Shown here one piece after another: positions 35,426 to 45,110 of a stretch of DNA of 64,000 nucleotides. Position 1 is the first letter of the stretch; every line of letters begins with the position of its first letter. Under the pieces are notes generated by a model, which was given only the letters and a program-made list of their open reading frames with translations, searched no databases and was not told the DNA's origin. The DNA is taken from NCBI RefSeq assembly GCF_001425355.1, contig NZ_LMQN01000015.1, positions 233,862-297,861 on the forward strand, written 5' to 3'. A program made the translations under genes and the position numbers. Origin of the DNA: Chryseobacterium sp. Leaf405. Its GTDB lineage: Bacteria; Bacteroidota; Bacteroidia; Flavobacteriales; Weeksellaceae.

Positions 35426-38400
35426 TTAGAAGCTCGCTTTCACCTGCATACTTCCGATATGGATCGTTCTGTCACCGGAATTCCTACCTTCATAATTTAA
35501 GTTTAACTGTAAGAATGAATTAATTGCCTGCTGAATGAAGACACTCCAAACCTGGTTTTTCCCTGGTTTTAATCCGTCCAACATCTGGTTTCCGACAATA
35601 CTGAAATTGTTTCCGGTAAAATTATTGTTGATAAAAGAGAAATTTCCCCTAATCGTCGTCTTCTTGCGCTCCCACTGAATGGTCCCGGTAACGTCAAAAG
35701 CTTTTAAAAGTTCTTCACCATCCACTCTTTCTTTTTGTCTGAAAGCAGAAGAAAGTTCTGCCTGAATGGCATCTGTAAATTTATACGTCGCTTTTGGCTT
35801 GGTTTCAAGATTATTCAGACGGAAATCTCTTGATGCAAACAATTGCGAAGAATTCTGAATATCGTGCACCGAGTTTTCCCAATCTACCCTGAATTCTTTA
35901 TTAAACCAATATCCGATATTTAAGAAATGTGACGTTTGCTCTCTTTCTTCATTACTGAAATTGGCATTGATGAGGTTATCATTAGAGATAAAACGGTAAT
36001 TTCCGTTCCAGCCGGATTTGTCTGTAGGGCTGAACTGTACTGATGCCAGAATATTTTGATTTTTAAGAATCTGATCTGCATTTTTTTCAAACGGATTTAA
36101 AACCAATACCTGATCTTTTTTATAAAATGAGTTTTGTGAATTTAATGAGACGTTAAAATTCCAGCGCTTTAAAAACTTGTTTTCAGAATTAAATACTATA
36201 GAAGGGTTAACAAATAATGCCAACTGAATTTTATTTTTATTGGAAGCAATATACCGTACAGAATTGGTATATACTCTGATGTATTGCGCTAAATCTGAAT
36301 ATTCGGCAATTTCAAATTCATCAAGCTGCTGAACTCCGTCGCCGTTGTAATCCGTCCATTTGTAAATTCCCTGTCCATCCGTCACTTTAATATACTGAAA
36401 TTCTCTCTGCGCTTCCTGTCCGTTTCCTAATTCATAGAAAGCCTGCAAACGCATCCCGTTTCTGAAAAGCTGTTGATTATACAGTATATTTCCGACTACA
36501 AAATCATTGTTTCTTGATACATCAACATCCTGATTCTGATAAAAGAATTTTCTGTAGTGGAGGAGTACGTTTAACGTTGTTTTTTCAGTTTTGATGAGCT
36601 GACTCTCTGCCATAAAACCAAGAATATTATTCATGCTTTGCAGTCTGTTATCACGAACGGAATCGTTGTCTCTCATGTAAACTTTTGCCAATAATTTGGT
36701 TCTTGTACTGTCGCCGATTTTTTTCTGAACAAAAATTTCTTTCCAGCTGAAACTTGTGACATCCATTAATTGAGTATCGTTATATTTCTTTTCGTTGTGT
36801 TCCATGCTTCCACCAAGTGCCCAACTTCCTTTTTTACCTGTAAATTCGGTAGAAACTCCGCCTCGGATAAATTTGGTGTCCTGAAGAGTAGCATTGGTAT
36901 TTAGATAAGAAAGATTTCCTTTTGTGAAAAATTTACCTGTAATCCAGCCAAAATCAAGATCATTTTTAATTCCTTTATAAGTATCTTGTTCATCAAGATA
37001 ATTAACCCTATAATTCAATGTTGATTTATTATTCCATTTATTAAGGAAACTGAAAATAAATCTGTTTTGTGTATGACCACTGAATTCCTGAGCCAAGTTG
37101 AAATCTCTGGAGAATTCCACATCATTAATTCTGTCTAAAATATGGAATTGTCTGTCAATATATTGATATTCGAAATTAGGAGTTCCTTTCCAATTATTTT
37201 TGGTGAAAGTTTTATTACCGAAAACTCTCCATGCATAACCGATATTCTGGTCGGAATCTTTAGATGAAAATAAATTTACGTCATAATTACTCAATGATAT
37301 ATCTGCTCCGATTTTTCCGTTATTTAACAAGTACTCAGAATTAAATGAATAGACCTGCGATTTCTGAGGCGAAGGAAGTTTTCTTACCGCACGGTAATCT
37401 CCCATATTCGGACCTACGTATTCAAAAACACGTCCGTTATTGGTGGTTTGTGTAATTTTATATTCTCCTAAATTCGCTCCGAAATAAGTGTAAGAAACCG
37501 TATACAACGTCTGTGTCTGGTCTGTTGAAAATTCGTAATAATTTCCTCCGGAACTTTGAACCAGACGGTAAAGAATTTTATTCACATCATATTCGGTAAT
37601 GACTCCGGAAGGGGCATACATTAAATTAGGATTATTTCCGGCATTGGCAAGAATTTGTTCGTCTTCAGCAGAAAGATTCAATGAAAGTGGGGCATTCTTA
37701 TTGTCATTTTCCATGAACCAGTTCAAGCCTAATTTAAGCTTTTCTCTCTTATGCTCTAATTTTCCGGTAAATAAATATCTTGAATAATTTCTATTGGCAT
37801 AGTTATAAGAAATCGTAATGAAATTCTGTTGGAAAATCGGTCGGAAACTCGTAAAAGTTACTTCTCCTGTATTATAATTAATGATGTAATCCTGATTTTC
37901 TCCACGCTTCATCAGAATACCGTCAATAAAAACCTGTTCAGAACCTGATATAAGTGTAATGAATTGTTCGCCGTTTTTACCATTCAGGCGATAAGGTCCC
38001 TGGTTGCCTTCAACACCCTGAAAACGTATTCTATGAAATTCACTTCGGGCAACACCTGCAGAAATATCGACAAATGTTTTATTATCCTTCCCGAATTCCG
38101 TCTGAAATTCGAGTCCCATGCTTCGTCTCTGATATTTAGCGAAATAATTTTTAGCTTCTACCAAATCAAGATGTCCTGCTCTAAGAATAGATTTATCCTT
38201 AATATTAAGCTGCATATAGATCTTGTCAAATTCTTCAAGAGTCTGCGTATATCCATCTGCCTGAATCGGTAAATTGTGATCTGAAATACTGGCTAAAATA
38301 GTAACATCTTTCGAAAGCCGACCTGAAATCTGCAAATCCATCGAACTTTGTACCGACTGCCCCTGATTGTTACCAAAAGTGATCCCACGAATAATGGAAC

Positions 38401-38674
38401 CTTTGGAATTTAATTCTCCTAAAAATCTCTTCTTATCATTTTTAGCAAGAACAGCTTCATCTACGATAATTCTGTTTTGAGTTTTAATGAAATCAAGGGT
38501 ATCTTTCGCAAAAATATCCTGCTCAAATTTAAACGCAAGAATACTGTCTTGCCTTATGCTATCTTGCTGTATACTGTCTTGGGGAAGATTTGGATTTTTC
38601 CACGTGAATATCTGAGCATTACCTAAGAATAAGCCCATGAAAAAAGCGACGAATATTAGAAAAAAATTCCGCAA
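35426..38674 (-). CDS. Very large outer-membrane beta-barrel protein, SprA-like in part
   Basis: A 1082-residue exported protein rich in alternating strands and ending LNYEGRNSGDRTIHIGSMQVKASF, whose terminal Phe is typical of barrels. The N-terminal part, GNNQGQSVQSSMDLQISGRL and the following SDHNLPIQADGYTQTLEEFD, resembles a segment I associate with SprA, the giant T9SS translocon barrel, but the protein is less than half SprA's length. A QDSI tandem repeat (three units, residues about 32-45) follows the signal peptide. The start appears to be TTG at 38674, which gives a good signal peptide (MRNFFLIFVAFFMGLFLGNA). The next ATG, at codon 13, would shorten it. Function unknown. Confidence 0.75.
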   Translation of the reverse strand: MRNFFLIFVAFFMGLFLGNAQIFTWKNPNLPQDSIQQDSIRQDSILAFKFEQDIFAKDTLDFIKTQNRIIVDEAVLAKNDKKRFLGELNSKGSIIRGITFGNNQGQSVQSSMDLQISGRLSKDVTILASISDHNLPIQADGYTQTLEEFDKIYMQLNIKDKSILRAGHLDLVEAKNYFAKYQRRSMGLEFQTEFGKDNKTFVDISAGVARSEFHRIRFQGVEGNQGPYRLNGKNGEQFITLISGSEQVFIDGILMKRGENQDYIINYNTGEVTFTSFRPIFQQNFITISYNYANRNYSRYLFTGKLEHKREKLKLGLNWFMENDNKNAPLSLNLSAEDEQILANAGNNPNLMYAPSGVITEYDVNKILYRLVQSSGGNYYEFSTDQTQTLYTVSYTYFGANLGEYKITQTTNNGRVFEYVGPNMGDYRAVRKLPSPQKSQVYSFNSEYLLNNGKIGADISLSNYDVNLFSSKDSDQNIGYAWRVFGNKTFTKNNWKGTPNFEYQYIDRQFHILDRINDVEFSRDFNLAQEFSGHTQNRFIFSFLNKWNNKSTLNYRVNYLDEQDTYKGIKNDLDFGWITGKFFTKGNLSYLNTNATLQDTKFIRGGVSTEFTGKKGSWALGGSMEHNEKKYNDTQLMDVTSFSWKEIFVQKKIGDSTRTKLLAKVYMRDNDSVRDNRLQSMNNILGFMAESQLIKTEKTTLNVLLHYRKFFYQNQDVDVSRNNDFVVGNILYNQQLFRNGMRLQAFYELGNGQEAQREFQYIKVTDGQGIYKWTDYNGDGVQQLDEFEIAEYSDLAQYIRVYTNSVRYIASNKNKIQLALFVNPSIVFNSENKFLKRWNFNVSLNSQNSFYKKDQVLVLNPFEKNADQILKNQNILASVQFSPTDKSGWNGNYRFISNDNLINANFSNEEREQTSHFLNIGYWFNKEFRVDWENSVHDIQNSSQLFASRDFRLNNLETKPKATYKFTDAIQAELSSAFRQKERVDGEELLKAFDVTGTIQWERKKTTIRGNFSFINNNFTGNNFSIVGNQMLDGLKPGKNQVWSVFIQQAINSFLQLNLNYEGRNSGDRTIHIGSMQVKASF

Positions 38675-38824
38675 ATCTTTAAAAATAATTGGTAAAAATA
38701 ACTAAAAAATGTTAATAACAGGGGATTTAGTATTATTAACAAAAAATTAATCCAATTATTATATAATTTTGAAAAATTCACGTAATTTTGTTATGTAAAT
38801 TATTAATAATTAAATTTTTAAATC

Positions 38825-39565
38825 ATGAAGAAAATTTATTCTTTATTTGCAGCAGTAGTATTAGCTGCAACTTTCAATGCACAAACTACAGTTAATTATG
38901 TATGGGCAAATCAAGGATTTGCTAATGCTGCTCTTATTACAACTGGAAATCTTGATGCAAATTTGAGTTATGTAGCAGCTCAGAATTCATCAACTACAGC
39001 TCCAGCATATTATAATAGCGGTACTAATTTCAGAATGTATTCTGATGCTGCGGGAGGTGATGGTAACAGTTTTACAATTACTCCTTCTGCAGGTAATACT
39101 ATTACTTCTTTAACGATCAATGCTGTTGCTACTTACACACCTCCTGTTCAATATCGTATTAATGGGGGGGCTTACCAAGCTGCTACATTATCTGGTAATA
39201 CTTATACAATTTCTGGAATAACTGCAGGTACATCTATTACTTTTAGAAATAATGTTATTGGAGCTAATACTCAATTGCGTATTACATCTTTGGGTGTGAC
39301 TTACACATCTGGTACTTTGGCAGTAGCAGATTTCGGAAAAGCAAAATCAGATTTTGTTAAAAACACTTTCGTTAAATCAAACGAAATCACTTTCGGAGCT
39401 CAAGCTAAAGACGTGAAAGTTTACAACATGTTCGGACAAGTTGTAAAAACAGCTTCTGTAAAAGAAAATGAATCTTTAAGCGTTTCTGAATTACAAAAAG
39501 GGAACTATATCGTAACAGGTACAGTTAACAACCAACCGGTTTCTCAGAAAATCTTGAAAGACTAA
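38825..39565 (+). CDS. Small T9SS-sorted secreted protein
   Basis: A 246-residue protein with signal peptide MKKIYSLFAAVVLAATFNAQ. The mature part is low in charge and rich in Thr/Ala/Asn/Gly, with a beta-sandwich-like pattern (NTITSLTINAVATY, YRINGGAYQAATL). The last ~65 residues form a T9SS-type sorting domain: VKVYNMFGQVVKTASV, LSVSELQKGNYIVTGTV and SQKILKD. The function of the passenger domain is unknown. It has a TAATTTTG box at 38783-38790 and a terminator after it, so it is transcribed alone. Codon use looks like that of a highly expressed gene in its second half. Confidence 0.8.
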   Translation: MKKIYSLFAAVVLAATFNAQTTVNYVWANQGFANAALITTGNLDANLSYVAAQNSSTTAPAYYNSGTNFRMYSDAAGGDGNSFTITPSAGNTITSLTINAVATYTPPVQYRINGGAYQAATLSGNTYTISGITAGTSITFRNNVIGANTQLRITSLGVTYTSGTLAVADFGKAKSDFVKNTFVKSNEITFGAQAKDVKVYNMFGQVVKTASVKENESLSVSELQKGNYIVTGTVNNQPVSQKILKD

Positions 39566-39585
39566 TTAGTTTTTCTAAAAAATAT

Positions 39586-39618
39586 AAAACCTCTGTTTCA
39601 TTAAAGCAGAGGTTTTTC
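39586..39618. terminator. Terminator after the small T9SS protein gene
   Basis: AAAACCTCTG (39586-39595) pairs with CAGAGGTTTT (39607-39616), with a T-run following. It lies between convergent genes. Confidence 0.88.
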
Positions 39619-39647
39619 TTTTTAGAGATGTTTCTAAGTTAATTTTC

Positions 39648-42464
39648 TTAATACCAGCCTCTTCGTGCAGCATTAATAACTGAATTCAGATTAAGAATCA
39701 ACGTATATCGAATTCGTTTTGCATAATCTTTAAACCCAGGTTCAAAACCCAAAGAAGACTGAATTGGGAAATAGATTTCAAGGAAGTCAGGAATTACCCT
39801 TACTTTCACACCGCTGTCCCAGATGAATTTTGTTGGTCTGTTTTTATTGTCATAAACTCCCGCATCAGCGTATACATGGAAAATTTTCCAGACACTTGTA
39901 TCAATGTTTACAGAAGTAATCCATTTGTTAACGGTTCCCGGAATGAAAGATTTAAAACCTCCGTCTGCCAAAATGTATTGCTGTGACAAAATTCCTCCGG
40001 TTGCACTTTGCCCTAAAAGATTATAGGAGAAAGAATAATCGGAAACTCTTGAAATTCCATAATTAAAAGTATTATTTCGGGTATCATTTTTTATAAAATA
40101 TCCTGCAAATAATCTCACACTCAGTTTTTGTTTCGGAGCAAATTCCCAACGATAGAAAGCTTCTGCATTTACTTTGTTGAAATCTTCCATCCATTGCGTA
40201 CTTACGCTTAAACTTTTTTCGTGAATACTTTGATTATCGGAATATCCATAACCAGCACTCCAAAGATTATAGCGCTCATAATCATTATTACGAATCATTA
40301 GCTGACTTAAATCCCTTTCAAAATAATTATAAGAAAATCCAATTCCGCGACTCACCGTGCTTCTTGGATTTTTTCTGAAATTTAAATTTGAATAAATCGA
40401 AGCTTTACGATATGCCAAATCATAATCATAATGAAAATATGATCCTGAAACTCCAAAAGTCAAACTTCGGATAATACTTTCAGCAGGCAGAAAAGAGTAG
40501 GCGATTGCTCCTGAACCCGTTAGTTTTCCCGTTCCTGTACTGTAAGTTGGCGTGAACGAGTAAAGAAATTTCTGATCAAAAAAAGATTGATTTTTAAAAT
40601 TAAATCCAATTAAGAATTTGTCATAGGTATTATTAAATCGAATTCTCGGACTTACATAAATCTCATTGAATTCAGGATTCGGAATGTCTTTGATTAGTTT
40701 TAGTTTGATTTTCCTCATGTTGGAAAAGAAACCTTTGGCATAAAGAAAATTATCTCTGTAATTGGATTCAGGGAAGATATAATCATCATTCAGCGTGATT
40801 TTATATGTTTCCAAAGCAGGAATTGAAATGGTTTTAGTTTTTTCATTTTCATCCATTTCTGCCCAATATTCTTTCGTCTCACCTTCCTTAGATGTAGTCT
40901 GAAGCTTTACAGGAATGTTGGCTACGGTATTTTTCTGAATTTTAATATTCAAAGAATCACCATCCTTTTTAAATCTTTTTAATGTAAAGTTGACTCTGTT
41001 TTTATGTTGTAAAAATTCAGAGAGATAGGTTGTTCTTTTATCTTTTTCAGCTAATTCTTTTAAAAAATCTCTCGGATCAACTTTTTTATCAGTGTTTTTT
41101 GCAATAAAATTTTGAACTAAGTTGTCAAAATTCTCATAGCCCATTTTGTCGGCAGAATAATTAAACAGAGTTCCGGTTTCAAAACTGCTGATCGCCATGT
41201 CATTAAAATTACTTAAAACAGCATACTTTTCGTCAATTTTCTGATCTAAGTTTTGCGACATAATGTATTGATATGCCAAACCATAACGTTCTATCAATTT
41301 TACGTCAGAAGCATGAAATAATTTCAAAGGTTTTACACCGAAAATTTTAGTTTCCGACAATTTTCCCAATAATTTAGAATTGGCATAAAATTTCTTTAAA
41401 TATTGAATTTCAAGATACGATTTTAAGCCGCTTTTAAACCAATGATAATCTTGTTTATCAGTAATAATGCTTTCATCTAAAATCTTTTTGGCAACAATTC
41501 CGAAATAGTCGAGATCGGTTTTTTCAGCCTCAGTAAATAATTGAAATCTGAATTTCCAGAATTTAATATCATTGTTACCAAAAAAATCTTCTTTACTTCT
41601 AAATTTTTCAGAAATAAAAATTCTTTCAGGAATAGATCCGATTCTTTCTTTAATGAATTTTAAGTGTAGAGGAAGATAAAATTCTAAGTTTTGTTTTTCT
41701 TCAGGCTTTAGATTATAGCCGAATTTTACTTCTGTATGAATGTCTTCCGTATTTATGTTAATTGACGGATATTCGTTTTGAGAAATTAAAAATTCAGGAT
41801 CAGAATCCAGATATCCTTTAAAAGAGCTCATCTGAATCTGCTGAAGATTACTTTCAATAAAATAATTAACAGGAAGATCAAAATTGACTGTCCAAAATGT
41901 ATTGAAGCTCACAGATTCTTCGATGTCTGCGTAATTTCTCTTGGAAATATTGTCCGGATCAAAGCGATCCGGAACAATAAAGAAATATTTTAGAGCTGTA
42001 CTTTTATCAGAAGTTCCGTATCCTGTAAATCGTTTATCAGGAAGCTGAATCTGATATTGCAGCTGTAATTTAATTTTTTCTCCGGGTTTTAAAACTTCTT
42101 TTAAAGGAAGAAAAAAACTTTCGTCGGAAGTAGTAGTAACAGGAATTTCCTGATCAGAACTTTTTATCTGTAAACTTAAAAGTTTACCAAGCTCTTCTTT
42201 TTTTGCAAAATGCAAATCGGTATTTCTGTCTTCAAGTTTTCTGTAAACCAACGAAGTTCCACGCTTATTATAAGCAGAAACCCAATTCAATAATTTTATA
42301 GTGTTAAGATCTTTTTCTGAGTTGTTGTAATATGTAATTTCTTCATTTACATCGAGCAACTTTTTATCTGAAGACAATTTGGCTTCGATATAAATGCTGT
42401 CTTTCTGTGCAGAAACCTCTACAACACCCCAAAACAAAATAAGACAAATGCTAACCTTTTTCAA
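39648..42464 (-). CDS. Degenerate M1-peptidase-like domain fused to an outer-membrane barrel
   Basis: A 938-residue exported protein (signal MKKVSICLILFWGVVEVSAQ). Residues about 22-500 follow the layout of an M1 (gluzincin) aminopeptidase: an N-terminal beta domain (LDVNEEITYYNNSEKDLNTI, FFIVPDRFDP) then a helical domain. However, no HExxH zinc motif is present, and the usual NEGxxxYxE segment has become WFKSGLKSYLE, losing the third ligand. Residues about 600-938 are repeated aromatic beta-strands of an outer-membrane barrel (NEIYVSPRIRFNNTYDKFLI onward). It probably has a binding or structural role at the outer membrane, not peptidase activity. Confidence 0.75.
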   Translation of the reverse strand: MKKVSICLILFWGVVEVSAQKDSIYIEAKLSSDKKLLDVNEEITYYNNSEKDLNTIKLLNWVSAYNKRGTSLVYRKLEDRNTDLHFAKKEELGKLLSLQIKSSDQEIPVTTTSDESFFLPLKEVLKPGEKIKLQLQYQIQLPDKRFTGYGTSDKSTALKYFFIVPDRFDPDNISKRNYADIEESVSFNTFWTVNFDLPVNYFIESNLQQIQMSSFKGYLDSDPEFLISQNEYPSININTEDIHTEVKFGYNLKPEEKQNLEFYLPLHLKFIKERIGSIPERIFISEKFRSKEDFFGNNDIKFWKFRFQLFTEAEKTDLDYFGIVAKKILDESIITDKQDYHWFKSGLKSYLEIQYLKKFYANSKLLGKLSETKIFGVKPLKLFHASDVKLIERYGLAYQYIMSQNLDQKIDEKYAVLSNFNDMAISSFETGTLFNYSADKMGYENFDNLVQNFIAKNTDKKVDPRDFLKELAEKDKRTTYLSEFLQHKNRVNFTLKRFKKDGDSLNIKIQKNTVANIPVKLQTTSKEGETKEYWAEMDENEKTKTISIPALETYKITLNDDYIFPESNYRDNFLYAKGFFSNMRKIKLKLIKDIPNPEFNEIYVSPRIRFNNTYDKFLIGFNFKNQSFFDQKFLYSFTPTYSTGTGKLTGSGAIAYSFLPAESIIRSLTFGVSGSYFHYDYDLAYRKASIYSNLNFRKNPRSTVSRGIGFSYNYFERDLSQLMIRNNDYERYNLWSAGYGYSDNQSIHEKSLSVSTQWMEDFNKVNAEAFYRWEFAPKQKLSVRLFAGYFIKNDTRNNTFNYGISRVSDYSFSYNLLGQSATGGILSQQYILADGGFKSFIPGTVNKWITSVNIDTSVWKIFHVYADAGVYDNKNRPTKFIWDSGVKVRVIPDFLEIYFPIQSSLGFEPGFKDYAKRIRYTLILNLNSVINAARRGWY

Positions 42465-42534
42465 ATACTAGTGATAAAGTTCAAATATAACTTATTTTGT
42501 ATAAAATTTGTTGAATTTTGATTTTAACTTTAAA

Positions 42535-43902
42535 TTACTTTTTCGTTAAAGAACTCAAATATGCCTTCCAACCTTCATTTTTATAAGTCAATGCTGCCTG
42601 TTCAGGATTCTCAGACTTGTAAATTCCTCTTCCAACGATGATGAAATCGGTGTAAAGTGTTTTGAAAACATGTTCCGGAGTATTATATTGCTGTCCTTTT
42701 CCGTCGCCTGAATCAGCTAAGTTTACACCTGGAGTAAACAACAACATTTCTTCAGGAAGCTGATTTTGAGAAACGCCTCCGATTACATTTGGATGTGATG
42801 AAGCCACTTTCAATGCTTCTTCTCTGTAGACACTTGTCGTTAAAGCTCCTTTCGAAGACATGCCGATAATTGCCACAACACCTACATTTTTGAAACAATC
42901 TAAAGATTCAAAACCTCCAATAACTTGTGAAGTCACGAAATCTGCCCAATCTGTAATTTTGAAAACTCCGCTTGTAAATTGTAATTCCTGAGTGTTTCCA
43001 ATGTCTGCAAATTTTCTGTCTTCCATTAACAAGAACTGATATTTTGTAGCTATTGCTTTTAATGGGACAATTGTTTTTTCGTAATCAAAATCAGAAATAA
43101 TATCAATGTGAGTTTTTAAAGCAATGATATGCGGACCAACTTTTTCAGCCAAGTCCAATAATTCCTGAGTCGTGGTAACGTCTGCAGAAGCAATTAAATT
43201 GGATTGTTTTGCCAAAGCAGTTTCCAATAATTTTTTAGAAACAGAATGTTGAGCGGTATCTAATTTCTGCTCATAAGAAGGTCTGATTTTTTCTTCAAAC
43301 TGAATATGATTTCCCTGTAGAAAATCCTGAATTCTTTTAACCTCTTCATCAGATAATTCTCCGTTTTCCTGAAGAATTTCGCAAACTTCTGAAATATTGA
43401 AAAGCGTATGAACCTTGTATCCTTTGCTTTCAAGAAGCTGTTTTCCACCTTGTTCTCTGTCTAAAACAACAACAATATCGGCAACTTTTAAGTCTTCCTG
43501 CTCAACTTCTGCGATGGTTTCTATCAAAGATTTTCCTGAAGTAATTACATCTTCTACCAAAAGACAGTTTTGTCCTTTCTGATAAATACCTTCAATTAGT
43601 TTTTTAGTTCCGTAGTTCTTGGCTTCTTTTCTTTTAATAATTAATGGAATATAGCTTTCCAGAGACATCGCCGTAGCCATCGGAAGTGCAGCATAAGGAA
43701 CTCCACAGATCAGATCAAAATTATCAAGAGGAAGCATTTCCAATAAATAATTAGCCAAATTTTTCAAAATTTTTGGATCTGAAGCTAAAGGTCTTAAATC
43801 TACATAAAACGGACTTTCAATTCCGCTTTTTAAGGTAAATCTTCCGAATTTAATGATGCCTAATTTATAGCACTCCAAAAAGAATTCTTTTTTACTTTCC
43901 AT
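42535..43902 (-). CDS. Fused orotate phosphoribosyltransferase / OMP decarboxylase
   Basis: A 455-residue bifunctional protein (PyrE-PyrF order) covering the last two steps of UMP synthesis. Residues 1-195 are the phosphoribosyltransferase, with the PRPP motif LLVEDVITSGKSLIE. Residues about 215-455 are the decarboxylase, with LMEDRKFADIGNT (catalytic Lys-Asp cluster), GVVAIIGMSSKGALT and TPGVNLADSGDGKGQQYNTP. Domain order and decarboxylase motifs resemble eukaryotic UMP synthase rather than separate bacterial PyrE and PyrF. A consensus promoter precedes it. Confidence 0.93.
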   Translation of the reverse strand: MESKKEFFLECYKLGIIKFGRFTLKSGIESPFYVDLRPLASDPKILKNLANYLLEMLPLDNFDLICGVPYAALPMATAMSLESYIPLIIKRKEAKNYGTKKLIEGIYQKGQNCLLVEDVITSGKSLIETIAEVEQEDLKVADIVVVLDREQGGKQLLESKGYKVHTLFNISEVCEILQENGELSDEEVKRIQDFLQGNHIQFEEKIRPSYEQKLDTAQHSVSKKLLETALAKQSNLIASADVTTTQELLDLAEKVGPHIIALKTHIDIISDFDYEKTIVPLKAIATKYQFLLMEDRKFADIGNTQELQFTSGVFKITDWADFVTSQVIGGFESLDCFKNVGVVAIIGMSSKGALTTSVYREEALKVASSHPNVIGGVSQNQLPEEMLLFTPGVNLADSGDGKGQQYNTPEHVFKTLYTDFIIVGRGIYKSENPEQAALTYKNEGWKAYLSSLTKK

Positions 43903-43921
43903 TATTTTTTATTAGATGTTG

Positions 43922-43950
43922 CAAATTTAAGAAATTGAGAATAAAATCAA
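43922..43950 (-). promoter_or_regulatory. Promoter of the PyrE-PyrF fusion gene
   Basis: On the reverse strand TTG (43950-43948), an 18-base spacer and TAAATTTG (43929-43922) match the consensus, 19 bases before the ATG. Confidence 0.75.
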
Positions 43951-44077
43951 TTGTCAATAGTGAATTTTGCTTAGCAAATCAATTTGACTTTGAAAAAAAT
44001 TGGGGTAATTTTAACTTGATTACTATTTATAAGGTTTTAAAATTCACTGAAAGGAAAATTGAGCATTTACCATTTAC

Positions 44078-44107
44078 AAAAAAACATTCCTTTTTGGAAT
44101 GTTTTTT
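44078..44107 (-). terminator. Terminator of the DUF1232 gene
   Basis: Arms 44078-44090 (ending ACATTCC) and 44096-44107 (starting GGAATGT) are complementary, with a T-run on both strands. It lies next to the DUF1232 stop. Confidence 0.88.
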
Positions 44108-44108
44108 A

Positions 44109-44456
44109 TTATTTTATAATTTCAGCATCAATTATTTTAGTATTGCCGGTGCTGAATTTCTGTTCGGCTTCCCAAAGCAAAAATTTATCTACTTCTCTTA
44201 TCAGTTTAGGAATAGTAATCGATAAAACTGCAAGATCATCCAAAACTCCTATTACGGGAACTGCGATTTCAGGCAGCAGATCTATGGGTGAAATTACATA
44301 CAACAGCCCTAATAAGGGTAAAATAATGTCGAGTGATTTTACTGGGTAATCGCCCTTTCTCCACATTTTTACCATTCTGAAAATATCAGGAATTTTTTTT
44401 ACAAAACCTTTATGACTGATGGCTTCTTTTGCTAAATTTAATTTTGAATACTTCAT
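44109..44456 (-). CDS. DUF1232 (YkvA-like) membrane protein
   Basis: A 115-residue protein. Residues about 40-75, KSLDIILPLLGLLYVISPID followed by LLPEIAVPVIGVLDDLAVL, are the DUF1232 signature: two hydrophobic helices with the conserved SPIDLLPE turn. The function is unknown in the family (Bacillus YkvA). The N- and C-termini are basic or polar and helical. It stands alone between the PyrE-PyrF gene and the thioredoxin-fold genes, ended by its own terminator. Confidence 0.9.
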   Translation of the reverse strand: MKYSKLNLAKEAISHKGFVKKIPDIFRMVKMWRKGDYPVKSLDIILPLLGLLYVISPIDLLPEIAVPVIGVLDDLAVLSITIPKLIREVDKFLLWEAEQKFSTGNTKIIDAEIIK

Positions 44457-44539
44457 TTTGTGTTTGCGTTAAATAATTTCTTTTTACACTACAAATTTCG
44501 CAAATTCTGTACCAACTAAACATAAAATTTAGTTAAAAA

Positions 44540-45079
44540 TTACTTAATAATATTATCAATAAACTGATGTGTAGATTCTGTGTTCCAATCTCTTGATGCA
44601 TCTTCTTTTATTAAAATTCTCCCGTTCTTATCTAAAAGATAGGTTGTAGGGAAGACTTTTGGAAGTATTTTTTCTGAAATCGGACTTTGGGCAATATAAA
44701 CAGGAACGTTGTAATTATTTTCTTTTAAAAATTTTCTCACGGCATCTTCCTGGTCATTCATTGCAATAAGAACAAAATCTACATGATCTTTTCTTGTATC
44801 GTATAATTTCTGAATAGATGGCCACTCTTTTCTACAAGGCGGACACCAGGTTCCCCAAAAATTTAAAAAGATTGCTTTGTCTTTGAAGTTTTTAAGATTG
44901 GTACTTGGCGCATTGATTCCTTTCAATTCTATATCATAATCTTCATCGCTGATATGAACTGCATTTTCAATCGTTGCAATCGGAAAGAACATATCTTTCA
45001 ATTTGTCTTTCACTCCGGGAACGAAAGCAATTGCGCCGATAATGACGATTAATACAAGATAAATTATGTTTTTTTTCAT
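44540..45079 (-). CDS. TlpA-like thioredoxin-fold protein, membrane-anchored
   Basis: A 179-residue protein with one N-terminal hydrophobic segment (KNIIYLVLIVIIGAIAFVPG), probably an uncleaved anchor facing the periplasm. The thioredoxin-fold domain follows, with active site WGTWCPPCRKEW and the cis-Pro segment KVFPTTYLLDKNGRI. The CPPC motif is typical of TlpA/ResA-type proteins that reduce extracytoplasmic disulfides, for example in cytochrome c maturation. It is 31 bases downstream of a second thioredoxin-fold gene and part of the aroC-led operon. Confidence 0.9.
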   Translation of the reverse strand: MKKNIIYLVLIVIIGAIAFVPGVKDKLKDMFFPIATIENAVHISDEDYDIELKGINAPSTNLKNFKDKAIFLNFWGTWCPPCRKEWPSIQKLYDTRKDHVDFVLIAMNDQEDAVRKFLKENNYNVPVYIAQSPISEKILPKVFPTTYLLDKNGRILIKEDASRDWNTESTHQFIDNIIK

Positions 45080-45110
45080 TTTTACTTTTTAGCAAATTAG
45101 TAATTAAAAA

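Noticed and set aside
43935..44225. 96-residue forward ORF between the PyrE-PyrF gene and the DUF1232 gene
   Set aside because: It runs across a terminator hairpin and antisense to the DUF1232 gene, with no family resemblance.
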